Source of the DNA: SAR324 cluster bacterium
GTDB lineage: Bacteria; SAR324; NAC60-12
Reading direction: 5' to 3'
Assembly: GCA_015232315.1 (NCBI GenBank)
Contig: JADFZZ010000023.1
Location: 21,935 to 85,934, forward strand
Length of the DNA stretch: 64,000 nucleotides
Shown here piece after piece: positions 19,540 to 29,194 of this stretch; within the stretch, counting starts at the first letter, position 1, and each line of letters begins with the position of its first letter. Below the pieces are notes generated by a model. That model saw only the letters and a program-made list of their open reading frames with translations, was not told the DNA's origin and ran no database searches. The translations under genes and the position numbers were made by a program.

Positions 19540-21560
19540 CGCTCGGAAAGATTGATGGGGGATGACTGGGCAATGGTGATGAGATCATTTTTTATTTTCA
19601 CATTGAGGAAATGTTTCTGAAGTTCCGCACTATATTTTTTTCGGATAAAATTCCTGATGACCCTGTATTCAGGAAATGACAGCGTCTTTTCATAGGCATT
19701 CACAAATTCATCATTGCGGTTCAACACGAAATGTTCGATGTCTTTGGGTTCCGGGTCAGTGATGTTCCCCATTACGGCGGTTCCCATGGCGATGCTGTAA
19801 TAAATTTCTTCAATCAGATTCCAATAGGAAATGAGACTTTCAAAGTATGAGAAATTTTCCATGAAATGATTTCTCAATGTGGTGCATTTCTCAAAAAACA
19901 ACCCGGGATTGATGTTGTTATATTTATCAGTCAATTTACGAACATCCTTATTCACTTCGGTTAAGGGCGCCAGCATTTCACGGGCTTGCGGATACAGTCG
20001 TTCCAGTTGTGCCACCCGTATTTCAGTGACCTGATTTTTTTTGTGCAGTTTGTTAAGAAAACTTGCGGCGGCTTCGGGTTCCAGATCCAGGGCAATCATA
20101 TAGGCAATCGAAATAAACCGGCGTCCGGGACGCATGCCCGGCATCTTGGGAATTAAAAACTGGAGCGGAACTCTGGCAAACTCAACCATTTCAGGAAATG
20201 TCAGACTGCTTCGAAGTTCCCAGTTCTGGACAATCAGGTCCAGAACATTGCTGTCTTGAACAATCACAATGTTCAAGGCGTTCTTGTTTTTGTCTCTCAA
20301 CTCCTCAATTGAATTTGCCTGTGTCAGATTTGGAATATCAATCAGTTTCGGACCTTCTTCTTTTTTGGGTGATTTTGAAGGTGATGGGGCCGAGGGCGCT
20401 TTTTGAGAATCCTTGATCTGCTGGGCGGAAATCACCAGGCCTTTGGCGGGTTTCCGGAATTCGGGTACTGGAAAGTTGACGGGTTCTCCAAACACTTTAC
20501 GGATTGTTTCCGGAATGGATGAATCTTCCAGAATTTTCTTTTCGCGGACTACTTCCGTGATGGTGTCATACCCATTGATCATCCAGTCACGTCCTTGTGA
20601 CTCTGTCACTTCTGTAGAGGTGAGTTTGTTTGAAATAAACGCATACATGTCCGCAACAGTTTTAATGCTCAACACACAGTATTCTTCAATCACCCGTTTT
20701 CGCTCCACGGGCGTCAGCATTCCGACAAGCACAGCCTTGCGCATGGGCGAGGAGATTTCCTTGTATTGCAAAAAGAATTGTCTGGGGTTCGCGGGTGGCA
20801 ACAGCAGACATTTTTGTTCATGCTGAGTCACTTCCGAAGTTTGTTCGAGATCTGAATAATTCAAGGTGGTTTTGTTTTGAAATTCGATAAATATTTTTTG
20901 GAGATTCCATGGAATGGAGATTCCATTTTTAAAATAGGCCATCAGCAAATTGCTGAAAACGATGTACATGCGTCGGAAATTATGAATGTCATATCCCTGA
21001 ATGTTGCGGGTTTGACGCTTGTTGAGGTATTCAATTGTTTCCAGTGCGTCGATGAAGCCGTCCTTCTCTTTGTTCTGTTCTTTGGCAAAGGCTTCAATCA
21101 GTCTTGGTTGCAGATCCTCCAGTTGCAGGATATAACGGCAGAATTTATAGATCCAGCGCTGGATAAAAATATGAATGTAGGCTTGTCTGTCGTCTTCATG
21201 GATATTCTTTTTGTAGGACAGAATTTCCTTGATCAGATCCGAAACTCGCAACAATCCATAGCGCAGAAGAATGGCATCCATCATGCGTGGAATGACCTCA
21301 TTCTGTTTGGGTGCTCTGATCAGCGCGTAATATTCCATGGAGGCTGCACGTTCCGTGTGTTTTTCCAGCATACTCCTCAATGCTTCAATATCCTCCTCAC
21401 TGCCTTTCGGGAGAATTGAGCCAACAATCTCATAATATTCCTGATCAAACCGCAGATTCTGCTCAAGGTAAAAATTGAGTTCATCCACCATTTTATCAGC
21501 ATTGTTGAACGCTACTTCCCGCGTCAGCAATTCTTTGGTAACTTTTTTGTCTTTGCTCAT
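19536..21560 (-). CDS. Uncharacterised large helical protein (674 aa)
   Basis: I do not recognise this protein. It looks soluble and helical. A Pro/Ser/Lys-rich linker (SAPSPSKSPKKEEGP, about residues 391-405) divides an N-terminal helical half from a C-terminal half. In the N-terminal half, YIVFSNLLMAYFKNGISIP is similar to YEIFSNFFTAFMYKKRISIP in the protein at 35869-38292, hinting at a shared family. The gene converges on cutA and has a 417-base gap before its start. Function is unknown. Confidence 0.72.
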   Translation of the reverse strand: MSKDKKVTKELLTREVAFNNADKMVDELNFYLEQNLRFDQEYYEIVGSILPKGSEEDIEALRSMLEKHTERAASMEYYALIRAPKQNEVIPRMMDAILLRYGLLRVSDLIKEILSYKKNIHEDDRQAYIHIFIQRWIYKFCRYILQLEDLQPRLIEAFAKEQNKEKDGFIDALETIEYLNKRQTRNIQGYDIHNFRRMYIVFSNLLMAYFKNGISIPWNLQKIFIEFQNKTTLNYSDLEQTSEVTQHEQKCLLLPPANPRQFFLQYKEISSPMRKAVLVGMLTPVERKRVIEEYCVLSIKTVADMYAFISNKLTSTEVTESQGRDWMINGYDTITEVVREKKILEDSSIPETIRKVFGEPVNFPVPEFRKPAKGLVISAQQIKDSQKAPSAPSPSKSPKKEEGPKLIDIPNLTQANSIEELRDKNKNALNIVIVQDSNVLDLIVQNWELRSSLTFPEMVEFARVPLQFLIPKMPGMRPGRRFISIAYMIALDLEPEAAASFLNKLHKKNQVTEIRVAQLERLYPQAREMLAPLTEVNKDVRKLTDKYNNINPGLFFEKCTTLRNHFMENFSYFESLISYWNLIEEIYYSIAMGTAVMGNITDPEPKDIEHFVLNRNDEFVNAYEKTLSFPEYRVIRNFIRKKYSAELQKHFLNVKIKNDLITIAQSSPINLSER

Positions 21561-21977
21561 AGTCGATCATACAACAGAGTGTCTGGAAGATACATGACCG
21601 GCCTTCATGCAACTTTATTTCCAAAGCATCACTATTCAGAAAAGTTTATTCTAACAAAACAGCTTTTGCAGGGTTTACACAAAGTGCTGAAACGATCGGG
21701 TTTCCGTTCGATCTGGTGATGCTTGAGACTCTAATGAACGCACCCTGAAGGTTTCCTTCTTCAATTGTTTGGACAGGCGATCCGGTAGAAGTGGAATTTT
21801 GTTCATAGTTGCCTTGTTAATAAGAAAAGACTGTGCAGAATATTTTCAATTCAAACCGCAGGATCATCTGCACGTGTTTAATCACTATCAATCCTGTTTT
21901 GAATGAACAAAACCTGAACTCATTGTTCATTGAAACCATGGATGATACTAATTGACTCTCATGATTGAGGAAATACC
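21561..21977. other. Non-coding gap between divergent genes
   Basis: This 417-base region separates the divergent starts of the 674-residue unknown gene and folE. I see no gene, strong hairpin or repeat. It should hold the promoters of both; the folE ribosome binding site is GAGGAA close to the ATG. Confidence 0.5.
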
Positions 21978-22553
21978 ATGAATAAAAAGCAGGTTGAAGA
22001 AGGATTTCGTCTTGTTCTTGATGGACTTGGCGTTGATTTGAAAAGTGAACATTTCAAGGATAGTCCCCATCGTATTGCCAAAGCCTGGACCAATGAACTG
22101 GCTTCCGGGTTAAAAAACCAGAATTTCAAGATGACCACTTTCGCGGTGGCAAAAAATTATGAGCCATCCATGATTGTGCTCCAGCATATTCCGGTCAAAT
22201 CCATTTGCGCCCATCATCTGTTGCCGTTTATTGGTGAAGCAACTGTCGCATACATCCCGGACAAGCGGCTTTGCGGACTTTCCAAACTTTCCAGAGTGGT
22301 GGATTTTTTTTCAAGACGCCCCCAGGTTCAGGAAAATCTGACCAGCGATATTGCCAGGTTTTTAAATGAAAATCTGGTTCCGCAAGGGGTTGGGGTGATC
22401 ATCAAGGCCTCACACATGTGCATGGAAATGCGCGGTGTCAATCATCAGGGGATGATGACAACCTGTTCTCTTTTGGGCTGTTTTATGGATGATGGCGTGG
22501 TTCGTAATGAATTCATGGCGTTGGCACAATCCAACACACCCCTGAAAATCTAG
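21978..22553 (+). CDS. folE: GTP cyclohydrolase I (FolE)
   Basis: This cytoplasmic enzyme converts GTP to 7,8-dihydroneopterin triphosphate, the first step of folate (and queuosine precursor) synthesis. The zinc ligands are present: C77 and H80 in KSICAHHLLPF, and C148 in ASHMCMEMRGV. The GTP-binding stretch (YIPDKRLCGLSKLSRVVDFF) and the QENLTSDIA helix are standard. At 191 residues it is the usual bacterial length. The ATG at 21978 follows GAGGAAAT. It stands alone, without other folate genes. Confidence 0.97.
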   Translation: MNKKQVEEGFRLVLDGLGVDLKSEHFKDSPHRIAKAWTNELASGLKNQNFKMTTFAVAKNYEPSMIVLQHIPVKSICAHHLLPFIGEATVAYIPDKRLCGLSKLSRVVDFFSRRPQVQENLTSDIARFLNENLVPQGVGVIIKASHMCMEMRGVNHQGMMTTCSLLGCFMDDGVVRNEFMALAQSNTPLKI

Positions 22554-22777
22554 AATCGAGGCTTCATGATCCGGTGTTGCGCGAATCACGCTTTGTTCCC
22601 GTCGGATCGAAATGTGGACGTCTTGTGAATCATGATTAGGAGAAAAATCCGCGTTTTTAGAAAAATTTTTCTTGTGGAAGAGATATTCCTCTGATAGAGG
22701 CAACCAAGTATGGTTTTTTGAGTCTCATTTTTATGTTAAATCAAGTTGTGAAGCAATGAATACAAAGAAGGATTGTT

Positions 22778-23002
22778 ATGATTCCTGACAAATCAAATCC
22801 CAAATGGAAACAACTGGTGACCGGCGCATTGCCCCATCAGTTCAAAGTAGTACCAGCCGGCATGTTGATCAGCCGATTGTTGCGTGAAAGTCAAAAAGAC
22901 CGTTCAACCGCCAACATCGAAAGGTGCGTTAAAGAAGCTCATGAGTTTTTTATCAAGTATGAGAGTTTGCTGGGTAATGATATTAAAGCGATTTTTGGGT
23001 AG
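22778..23002 (+). CDS. Small conserved-looking protein, partner of the next gene
   Basis: A 74-residue helical, basic protein (PKWKQLVTGALPHQFK at the start, AHEFFIKYESLLG near the end), without signal peptide. AAGGA lies upstream of the ATG. Its stop is only 8 bases before the next start, so the two are an operon. I do not recognise the family. Confidence 0.75.
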   Translation: MIPDKSNPKWKQLVTGALPHQFKVVPAGMLISRLLRESQKDRSTANIERCVKEAHEFFIKYESLLGNDIKAIFG

Positions 23003-23010
23003 GAGTAACT

Positions 23011-23988
23011 ATGTTAATGAGTATTGAGGAAACACGGAAAAAAATTGAAGAAGGCGAAATCCTGTTTCTAGCGGGTGACGAAGACTTGTTGAAGCAACTT
23101 CCCCGCGGAAAATGGATTGGCGGCTCAATTCCTTATTTTATGGACACTACTGGAGGGATTACCACCAAGGACAAGATCTTTGCCAGTAAACCACCAGCTT
23201 ATTTGAAAGATATTCAGATTCAGTGGTATAGCGCTGCGAAGCTCTCAAAAATTACCGCTGATGCCCCTGAAAACGGCTTTTCTGTCATCATTATTCCAGC
23301 GACAAGCAAGGCCCATGTCGATTATGCGGAAAAGGCACCGGGCTTTGAAAATATTTTTCTGCGTCCGATCATCGGGTGGATTGCGGGTGTGCATCTGAGT
23401 GATCTTGGGAAAATTACCCCCAAAACATTCAATGGCATGACTGGTGACAACTCTGACCAGGATGCGGTGGTGATGCATGTTACTTTGCCGCCTGACAAAC
23501 TTGCGTCCATTGGTATTGTCAATATTTTCCAACAGGGCAATGGCGACACGATCACCTTTGATACAGAAGGTTTCAGTGTCAATGATTGTTACATTAATGG
23601 TAAGAAACAGAATTTTGCGGATTATGTTTTAGCCAATAAAATTGACACACGCTATCCGTTGGTGGCCAATTATTGTGGTGCCATGGTCAACGTGAGTTTC
23701 CAGGCCGTTCTTGAAGCGGAAAAAATCGTGAATTTGTATGCGCCCGTATTTCAGCATGTGGAATACAAACTTGCGGCACCTGTAGCGGACTATGTGAAAG
23801 ATTTTCAGGCGGCTGTGCCGGCTGAAGTTTCCAATCCCGCGTTTTCCTGCAACTGTATTCTGAATTTTCTTTATTCAGAACTGGAAGGCAAAAAAACAGG
23901 CGACATCATTGGTCCCATGACATTTGGTGAAGTGGCCTATCAACTGCTCAATCAAACCATGGTTTATGTCGATATCATGGATGTTTAG
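23011..23988 (+). CDS. Uncharacterised 325-aa protein paired with a small ORF
   Basis: A soluble alpha/beta protein with a well-kept start (FLAGDEDLLKQLPRGKWIGG) and a Gly/Ser-rich core. The opening pattern, a loop that ends in GKWIGGSIPYF, recalls FIST-type sensory domains, but the match is not strong enough for assignment. It has two Cys close together (FSCNCILNF, near residue 290). It follows the small gene by 8 bases in the same operon. No promoter or partner enzyme reveals its function. Confidence 0.75.
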   Translation: MLMSIEETRKKIEEGEILFLAGDEDLLKQLPRGKWIGGSIPYFMDTTGGITTKDKIFASKPPAYLKDIQIQWYSAAKLSKITADAPENGFSVIIIPATSKAHVDYAEKAPGFENIFLRPIIGWIAGVHLSDLGKITPKTFNGMTGDNSDQDAVVMHVTLPPDKLASIGIVNIFQQGNGDTITFDTEGFSVNDCYINGKKQNFADYVLANKIDTRYPLVANYCGAMVNVSFQAVLEAEKIVNLYAPVFQHVEYKLAAPVADYVKDFQAAVPAEVSNPAFSCNCILNFLYSELEGKKTGDIIGPMTFGEVAYQLLNQTMVYVDIMDV

Positions 23989-24029
23989 ATAAGACAGGCA
24001 ACACAGCATTTTCCCGGCAGGACTCTGCA

Positions 24030-24212
24030 TCATGCAGTGTCCTGTGCCAGAGGAAACCGCAGGATAAAACTGGTTCCCTGATCAGGGGTGGTTTCAACCT
24101 GCATGTTGCCATGCAGTTCGTTGATCGTGTTCTGTACGACATCCACCCACCCCCCCTCTTCCGGATAAATCAGTGACTTGTTCCGCTGTGCTGAATCCCG
24201 GTAGAAAAAAAT
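24030..24212 (-). pseudogene. Relic of a CheA-type histidine kinase ATPase domain
   Basis: Two minus-strand frames together give the end of a CheA-like HATPase domain. One frame (24210 downward) reads FFLPGFSTAEQVTDLSGRG, the classical CheA G-box region. After a G-run at about 24149-24156 the frame shifts, and the other frame continues VDVVQNTINELHGNMQVE, GTSFILRFPLA and stops at 24030. The kinase core upstream is missing and no CheW-like domain follows. This is about 60 residues of a once-intact signalling gene with a frameshift at a homopolymer. Confidence 0.75.
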
Positions 24213-24359
24213 TTCCACACAGTGTCCTCGTCGGCAGTGTCCCCGCCCAATGGCTAAGGTTTTTTTCCGAATTTTCCGAACTTTGTAGTTGGAATAAATC
24301 ATCTAATTTGTTAGAGGTCGATATACCCAATCCTCACTCATTGATAGCTCTTCGGGAAT

Positions 24360-27300
24360 ATGTTGTTTGACCTCATACGCTTTGATTATTTTTTCCCTCG
24401 GGTGTTTCTCCTGCTGGTGAATGCCTGTGTGTTATTTTTTCTGGCCTCCCTGATCATCCAGACGGGGAGGGAAGAACGAAAACATCAGTTGCTCAGCATT
24501 TTCCTGATCATCCAGACAATTTCCTGTCTTAATTCTGCGTTTCGCCATCTGCTGATATCCCATCAACTGGCATTATACATTGTCAGGGGCGATGCCATGA
24601 TTTATCTGTTCAGCATTCCTGTCGGAATTCATTTTATTCATAAAGTCGTGGGCCTTCAGAATCGTCAATGGCTACCCCGATTCCTGTATCTGTTTATTTT
24701 ATTTTCATTGCCGCTGGTTTTGACCCCGTATTATATTTGGGGAATACAGGAAACTCCCTATGGTCTGGGATGGAGGGGCGGATGGTTTCAAAAAACAATT
24801 AGCCTCACAGCGTTGCTGGTCGTGTGTTATGGAACCGCATTGCTGATCAAACAGTTACTGCGTAACAATTCGGTCAAAAAACAGCAGGAGTTGTGGTTTG
24901 TTCTGGGTGGGTTTGCCTCAAATGCCATGTTGCAGATCATCTCTGCCATTCTGAATACTCTGGAGATTCGTATTTATCCGATTTCAGATTTTGCTTTTAT
25001 TCCAATGCTACTGATGACCTACGGCGTCCTGCGTTACCGTTTTCTGGAAACACAACAAAGCTGGATTTCAGAAAAAACACTGGCAAAAGTCATGTTCTGG
25101 TTTGCGTGGATGGCGCCATTGATAGCGCTGGTTTACATCGCGCTGATTCCTGAACAATTGCTTCTGCCGGATGTCTATGATCGGGTGATTCATTATGGAT
25201 TGCCTTCGCTGGTGACCATTGTGACCTGTTTCGGACTGGCCTCATTTTGTTTGTCCGCGGGTTTCATGCAGATGGATAACCGGTTGTTCGGAATTACATG
25301 CCTGCTCTGGGGAGGACTGGGCATTGAGATGCTGTTTCATCATGTCCTGGGCGATGCGACGACAGACCTTGTCATCACAAGGATTGATCATTTTTTTCTG
25401 GTTTATCAGGTGCCGGTTTATATGCATCTGATCTATACGCTCATCGACAGGCAACACCGGAAATTGATCGTGTCCAATTATCTGCTGTCTTTTATGCTCA
25501 TGTGCACGGTTCCTACATCCTGGTATTATCAGGATACAATGCGCTCGTTTTCCTGGGGATGGTATCCCGTTCCCTCCTGGGGATTTCTGATTTTTTCAGT
25601 CAATTCAGGAGTCATGTTGCTCTGGGGCCTGTTTTTGCTGTGGCGTGCATGGCGGGTGGACACAACTTCAGAACGAAAACAGCAGTTGGGTTTTATCTTT
25701 GCGGGGATTTCCTTTGTGGCGCTCCTCAATCTGGGCAGTGCGTTGCCTGTTTTCGGTATTTCGCTGTATCCACCCGGAAATTTTACCTTTCTTCCCATGT
25801 TCATGATGGCCTGGGGAATATTTCGTCATGATCTGCTTAAATTCAATCCGTATACAAAAAAAAGGATACTCGCAAAAATTCTCACGGGTTGTACCTGGCT
25901 GGGATATGGTGCCTGTGTTCCTGTGTTGTGGTGGACGTTACGGGATCTTCCACCGGAATACATCCTGGAGCGCATCATTCCTTATGGTTTGCCGCCGCTT
26001 GTTTCGTTTCTGTGCGCGTTCACACTTTCATTCATGTTGCTTAAATTCGCGCCCAATCAGCAGGAAAGTCAGGTGTTCAACCTGATTTGTCTGTTGTATG
26101 GCTTTCTGAATCTTGATATTTTTCTGAACAGCATTGTGCCTGATAGTACCATTGGTCTCCGTCTGGCACGGTTGAATCACTTTTTTTTCGTGCTCACGTT
26201 AGGTCTCAATCTGCATTTGCTGTTTCTGCTGACCAGGCGCAAACGGCATCAATGGCTGGTAAAAGTCGGTTATGCCATCAGTTTCATGATGGTGCCTCTC
26301 AGCCAGACATCCTGGTATTTTCAGGGGATGTACCGTTATGAATGGGGATTTTTCGCCCAAAAATCAGTTCTGTTTGACTTCATGAGTCTCTGCTGGACCG
26401 GGGGAATTATCTACAGTGTCATCATTCTGTTCAAGCACTACCATCACAGTGTTCAACCGTTTGAGAAGCATCGTACACTCTATTTGCTGGCAGGATGGTT
26501 TCTGTCGACAGTGATGCTGTTCGGCAATATTCCCGCAATGCATGGCTATGAAGTGTATCCTTCGGGGAATTTTTCTTTCATTCCGTTATCTGTCATGGCT
26601 TATGGCATGATGGTGCACAACCTCAAGGAATTGCTCGCCCTCATCCGTACAGGAGCCTATTGGATTCTGCTTGGGATTGTATTGGTTTTCACCATGTTCT
26701 TTCTGGAGAGCCTTCTTGCTTTGTGGCATATTCCGACGCCATGGAGTCTGGTTCTGGAAGTCATGGCCGGTCTGAGTGCTTATCTTATTCTCAAGCGGGT
26801 TCTGATCGCTGTATTGAACGTGTTTATTCCCCCCGAAACAGTGTCTTTTCAACAAAATTTTGATTTTCTGATAGAACTGCTTTCACAGTCCACCCGTTAT
26901 CGGGAAGTGTTTCAGTTTGTGAGTTATTCCCTGTTTAACAAGGTATCCGCTGAACGCTGTGCGGTTTTGGCTGTTTCTCAAGGTCGGACAGAACTTTCGG
27001 GTTGGGACTACCGGAGTTTCCAGACAGGTTTTTTTGAGCAGGCCAACCCGGTGTACGGAGCCGAAGAACCCTTGCAATTGAGCATCGCACACCCTGTTTT
27101 CGCTAAAATTGTACAGCGAAACAAAATTTATTTTCAGGAGGAAATCGCACAGAAATTATTCCTCCTGGACATTCTCAATGAGGCAGGGGACAGAGTGACG
27201 CAGGCGGAGATCATTCATCCCATTTACTATGAAGAGCAACTCATTGGTGTGATTCTGCTGGATGAGAAAACAGATGGATCGCTGTTTTCGTTGATGGAAC

Positions 27301-28862
27301 AAGATTTTATCCATCAGATCGGCAGTGCCCTGGGCCCCTTTCTCAACAGTATCCGTCTGACTCAGGGGTTGGAAGACAAAGTAGAGGAAAGAACCCGACA
27401 ACTGGCTGATGCTCACAACGAAATGTCACATATCAATCAGGTCATGGGTCTGGTCAATTCCACACTGAATATCCAGGATGTGATCATGGCTGTCATGCAA
27501 TCCCTGGTCAATGTGTTGAATTTCAACCAGTGCGGTGTGTTTCTGGTGGACTCCGAAAAACAGATCATGAAAGCGGATGTTTATTACGGATCAGGAGTGA
27601 CTCATGAAATAGCCAGTCAGATTCTGCAAGTGGAATTACCTTTCAAGGCTTATACAAGCTATATTTGTGAAACCTGCCTGAATCAGGAAATTTATTATTT
27701 TTCCCCTGTCACTCCTGAAATGGTTTCATGCTTTTTTCAGGCGGATTACAATTTTCATCAAATAAATCCTGTCGCCTCCTATCTTCTGTTTCCTTTAATC
27801 ATCCAGAACAAAGCCATCGGCACACTGGTGTTTTCGCACTCAGAGGAACCTTTTTCTCTTGAGGAGCAGGATCTTGAACGAATCCAGCGGTATGTGTCCC
27901 AGGTTGCGTCGGCGGTGCACAACGCTCACTTGTATTCGCAACTGAAGCAAACCAGGTTTCAACTGGCGGAATCCCAAAAAATCATGGCGATGACACAGAC
28001 CTTTCAAAAATTTGTACCACAGCAGTTTTTGCGCAGAATTGCTGGTGAAAACCTCGAAGAAATCGCGCTGGGTGTTGCTCAAGGTGATTTTATTACGGTG
28101 CTGTTTTCCGATATCCGGAATTTTACAGGTTTTTCAGAAACGGTCACGCCTCAGGAATTGCTGAATTTTCTCAATGCCTATTTTCAGCGAATGAGTGACG
28201 CAATTCATCAGTGTCAGGGATTCATTGACAAATTCATTGGTGACGCGATCATGGCCTTGTTTGATTTGCCCGACCAAACAGATGAACAGGAAGCCGTTTG
28301 CGCCATTCATGCGGCAATCACCATGCAGAAAGCGGTTGCGGAATATAACCGGCACCGGGCGCAATCAGGGTATCATCCCGTCAAAACCGGAATCGGGATC
28401 CATAGTGGTCCTGTGGTGATTGGAACAGTAGGATCCCGTGACAGGATGGACAGCACAGTATTGGGGGACACGGTCAATGTGGCCTCACGTCTGGAAAGTC
28501 TGACCAAACAATATGGTGTGCCCATCATCGTCAGCGGCCATACCATAAAAATGATCCACTCCATGAAATTGTTCAGTTACAGGGAAATTGATTATATTCA
28601 GGTTCGGGGAAAATCAGAGTGGGTGACCATTTATGAGATTTTTGACCATGATTCTGCTGAAATTCGGGAACTCAAACAAAAATCCGGAACGCATCTTCAG
28701 ATGGGCTTAGCCCATCGATACGTTCAGGATTGGGCCTCCGCAGAACACCATTTCCAACAGGCACTCCAGATTTATCCGGAAGACCCGGTGGCCAGGTATC
28801 ATCACAATCAATGGCAACAGCAACTAGAGACGCTGTCGCCTCAAACGCCGCTTGTGCAGTGA
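24360..28862 (+). CDS. Adenylate cyclase with three tandem 7TM sensor modules and GAF domains
   Basis: The first 820 residues hold three copies of a histidine-kinase-type 7TM sensor module. Each ends in a related sequence: DFAFIPMLLMTYGVLRYRF (about 210-230), GNFTFLPMFMMAWGIFRHD (about 475-495) and GNFSFIPLSVMAYGMMVHN (about 735-755). Two GAF-like regions follow (roughly 840-1010 and 1035-1190), separated by a coiled coil with SHINQVMGLVNSTLN. The class III cyclase domain starts near 1240. Its metal Asps are in LFSDIRNFTGF and KFIGDAIMALF, the Lys and Asp that favour ATP are in IDKFIGD and RMDSTVLGD, and the transition-state Asn/Arg are in NVASRLE. A short TPR-like tail (about 1440-1490) ends it. 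It should make cAMP in response to membrane or cytosolic signals. Confidence 0.88.
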   Translation: MLFDLIRFDYFFPRVFLLLVNACVLFFLASLIIQTGREERKHQLLSIFLIIQTISCLNSAFRHLLISHQLALYIVRGDAMIYLFSIPVGIHFIHKVVGLQNRQWLPRFLYLFILFSLPLVLTPYYIWGIQETPYGLGWRGGWFQKTISLTALLVVCYGTALLIKQLLRNNSVKKQQELWFVLGGFASNAMLQIISAILNTLEIRIYPISDFAFIPMLLMTYGVLRYRFLETQQSWISEKTLAKVMFWFAWMAPLIALVYIALIPEQLLLPDVYDRVIHYGLPSLVTIVTCFGLASFCLSAGFMQMDNRLFGITCLLWGGLGIEMLFHHVLGDATTDLVITRIDHFFLVYQVPVYMHLIYTLIDRQHRKLIVSNYLLSFMLMCTVPTSWYYQDTMRSFSWGWYPVPSWGFLIFSVNSGVMLLWGLFLLWRAWRVDTTSERKQQLGFIFAGISFVALLNLGSALPVFGISLYPPGNFTFLPMFMMAWGIFRHDLLKFNPYTKKRILAKILTGCTWLGYGACVPVLWWTLRDLPPEYILERIIPYGLPPLVSFLCAFTLSFMLLKFAPNQQESQVFNLICLLYGFLNLDIFLNSIVPDSTIGLRLARLNHFFFVLTLGLNLHLLFLLTRRKRHQWLVKVGYAISFMMVPLSQTSWYFQGMYRYEWGFFAQKSVLFDFMSLCWTGGIIYSVIILFKHYHHSVQPFEKHRTLYLLAGWFLSTVMLFGNIPAMHGYEVYPSGNFSFIPLSVMAYGMMVHNLKELLALIRTGAYWILLGIVLVFTMFFLESLLALWHIPTPWSLVLEVMAGLSAYLILKRVLIAVLNVFIPPETVSFQQNFDFLIELLSQSTRYREVFQFVSYSLFNKVSAERCAVLAVSQGRTELSGWDYRSFQTGFFEQANPVYGAEEPLQLSIAHPVFAKIVQRNKIYFQEEIAQKLFLLDILNEAGDRVTQAEIIHPIYYEEQLIGVILLDEKTDGSLFSLMEQDFIHQIGSALGPFLNSIRLTQGLEDKVEERTRQLADAHNEMSHINQVMGLVNSTLNIQDVIMAVMQSLVNVLNFNQCGVFLVDSEKQIMKADVYYGSGVTHEIASQILQVELPFKAYTSYICETCLNQEIYYFSPVTPEMVSCFFQADYNFHQINPVASYLLFPLIIQNKAIGTLVFSHSEEPFSLEEQDLERIQRYVSQVASAVHNAHLYSQLKQTRFQLAESQKIMAMTQTFQKFVPQQFLRRIAGENLEEIALGVAQGDFITVLFSDIRNFTGFSETVTPQELLNFLNAYFQRMSDAIHQCQGFIDKFIGDAIMALFDLPDQTDEQEAVCAIHAAITMQKAVAEYNRHRAQSGYHPVKTGIGIHSGPVVIGTVGSRDRMDSTVLGDTVNVASRLESLTKQYGVPIIVSGHTIKMIHSMKLFSYREIDYIQVRGKSEWVTIYEIFDHDSAEIRELKQKSGTHLQMGLAHRYVQDWASAEHHFQQALQIYPEDPVARYHHNQWQQQLETLSPQTPLVQ

Positions 28863-29194
28863 TTCCGGTTGAGATACAACAGTCCGCACGTTAAAATTTA
28901 AAAAGTTTCAAAAAATGCATGAGCATCTTCTCCATGAAAACGCATCTCTTTTTTTCCTCTCTTTTCCCTCATTTCCAACGGGAACCCGGATACGGCTGAG
29001 TTATACCCTGTTGTGTCTCTTCGTCATGTTTTGTGGCGTTCCGCATTTCAGTTCCAACGGAAAATTCTGAAAAACTATTGATTACCGGGGTTTCTGCGCA
29101 GAACGCCCGCAATGTTTTTCCTGAACAGGCGATGTGTTGTCCTTCATGGGACCGACGCTGTTTGGATCTCAAAATCAGTTTTCCGGGTTATCCT
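28863..29194. other. Gap after the cyclase gene
   Basis: The 332 bases between the cyclase stop and the chosen oxygenase start hold no gene I can support. A frame is open from 29033 into the oxygenase, but its first 54 residues look non-coding. No clear terminator or repeat is visible. Confidence 0.4.
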
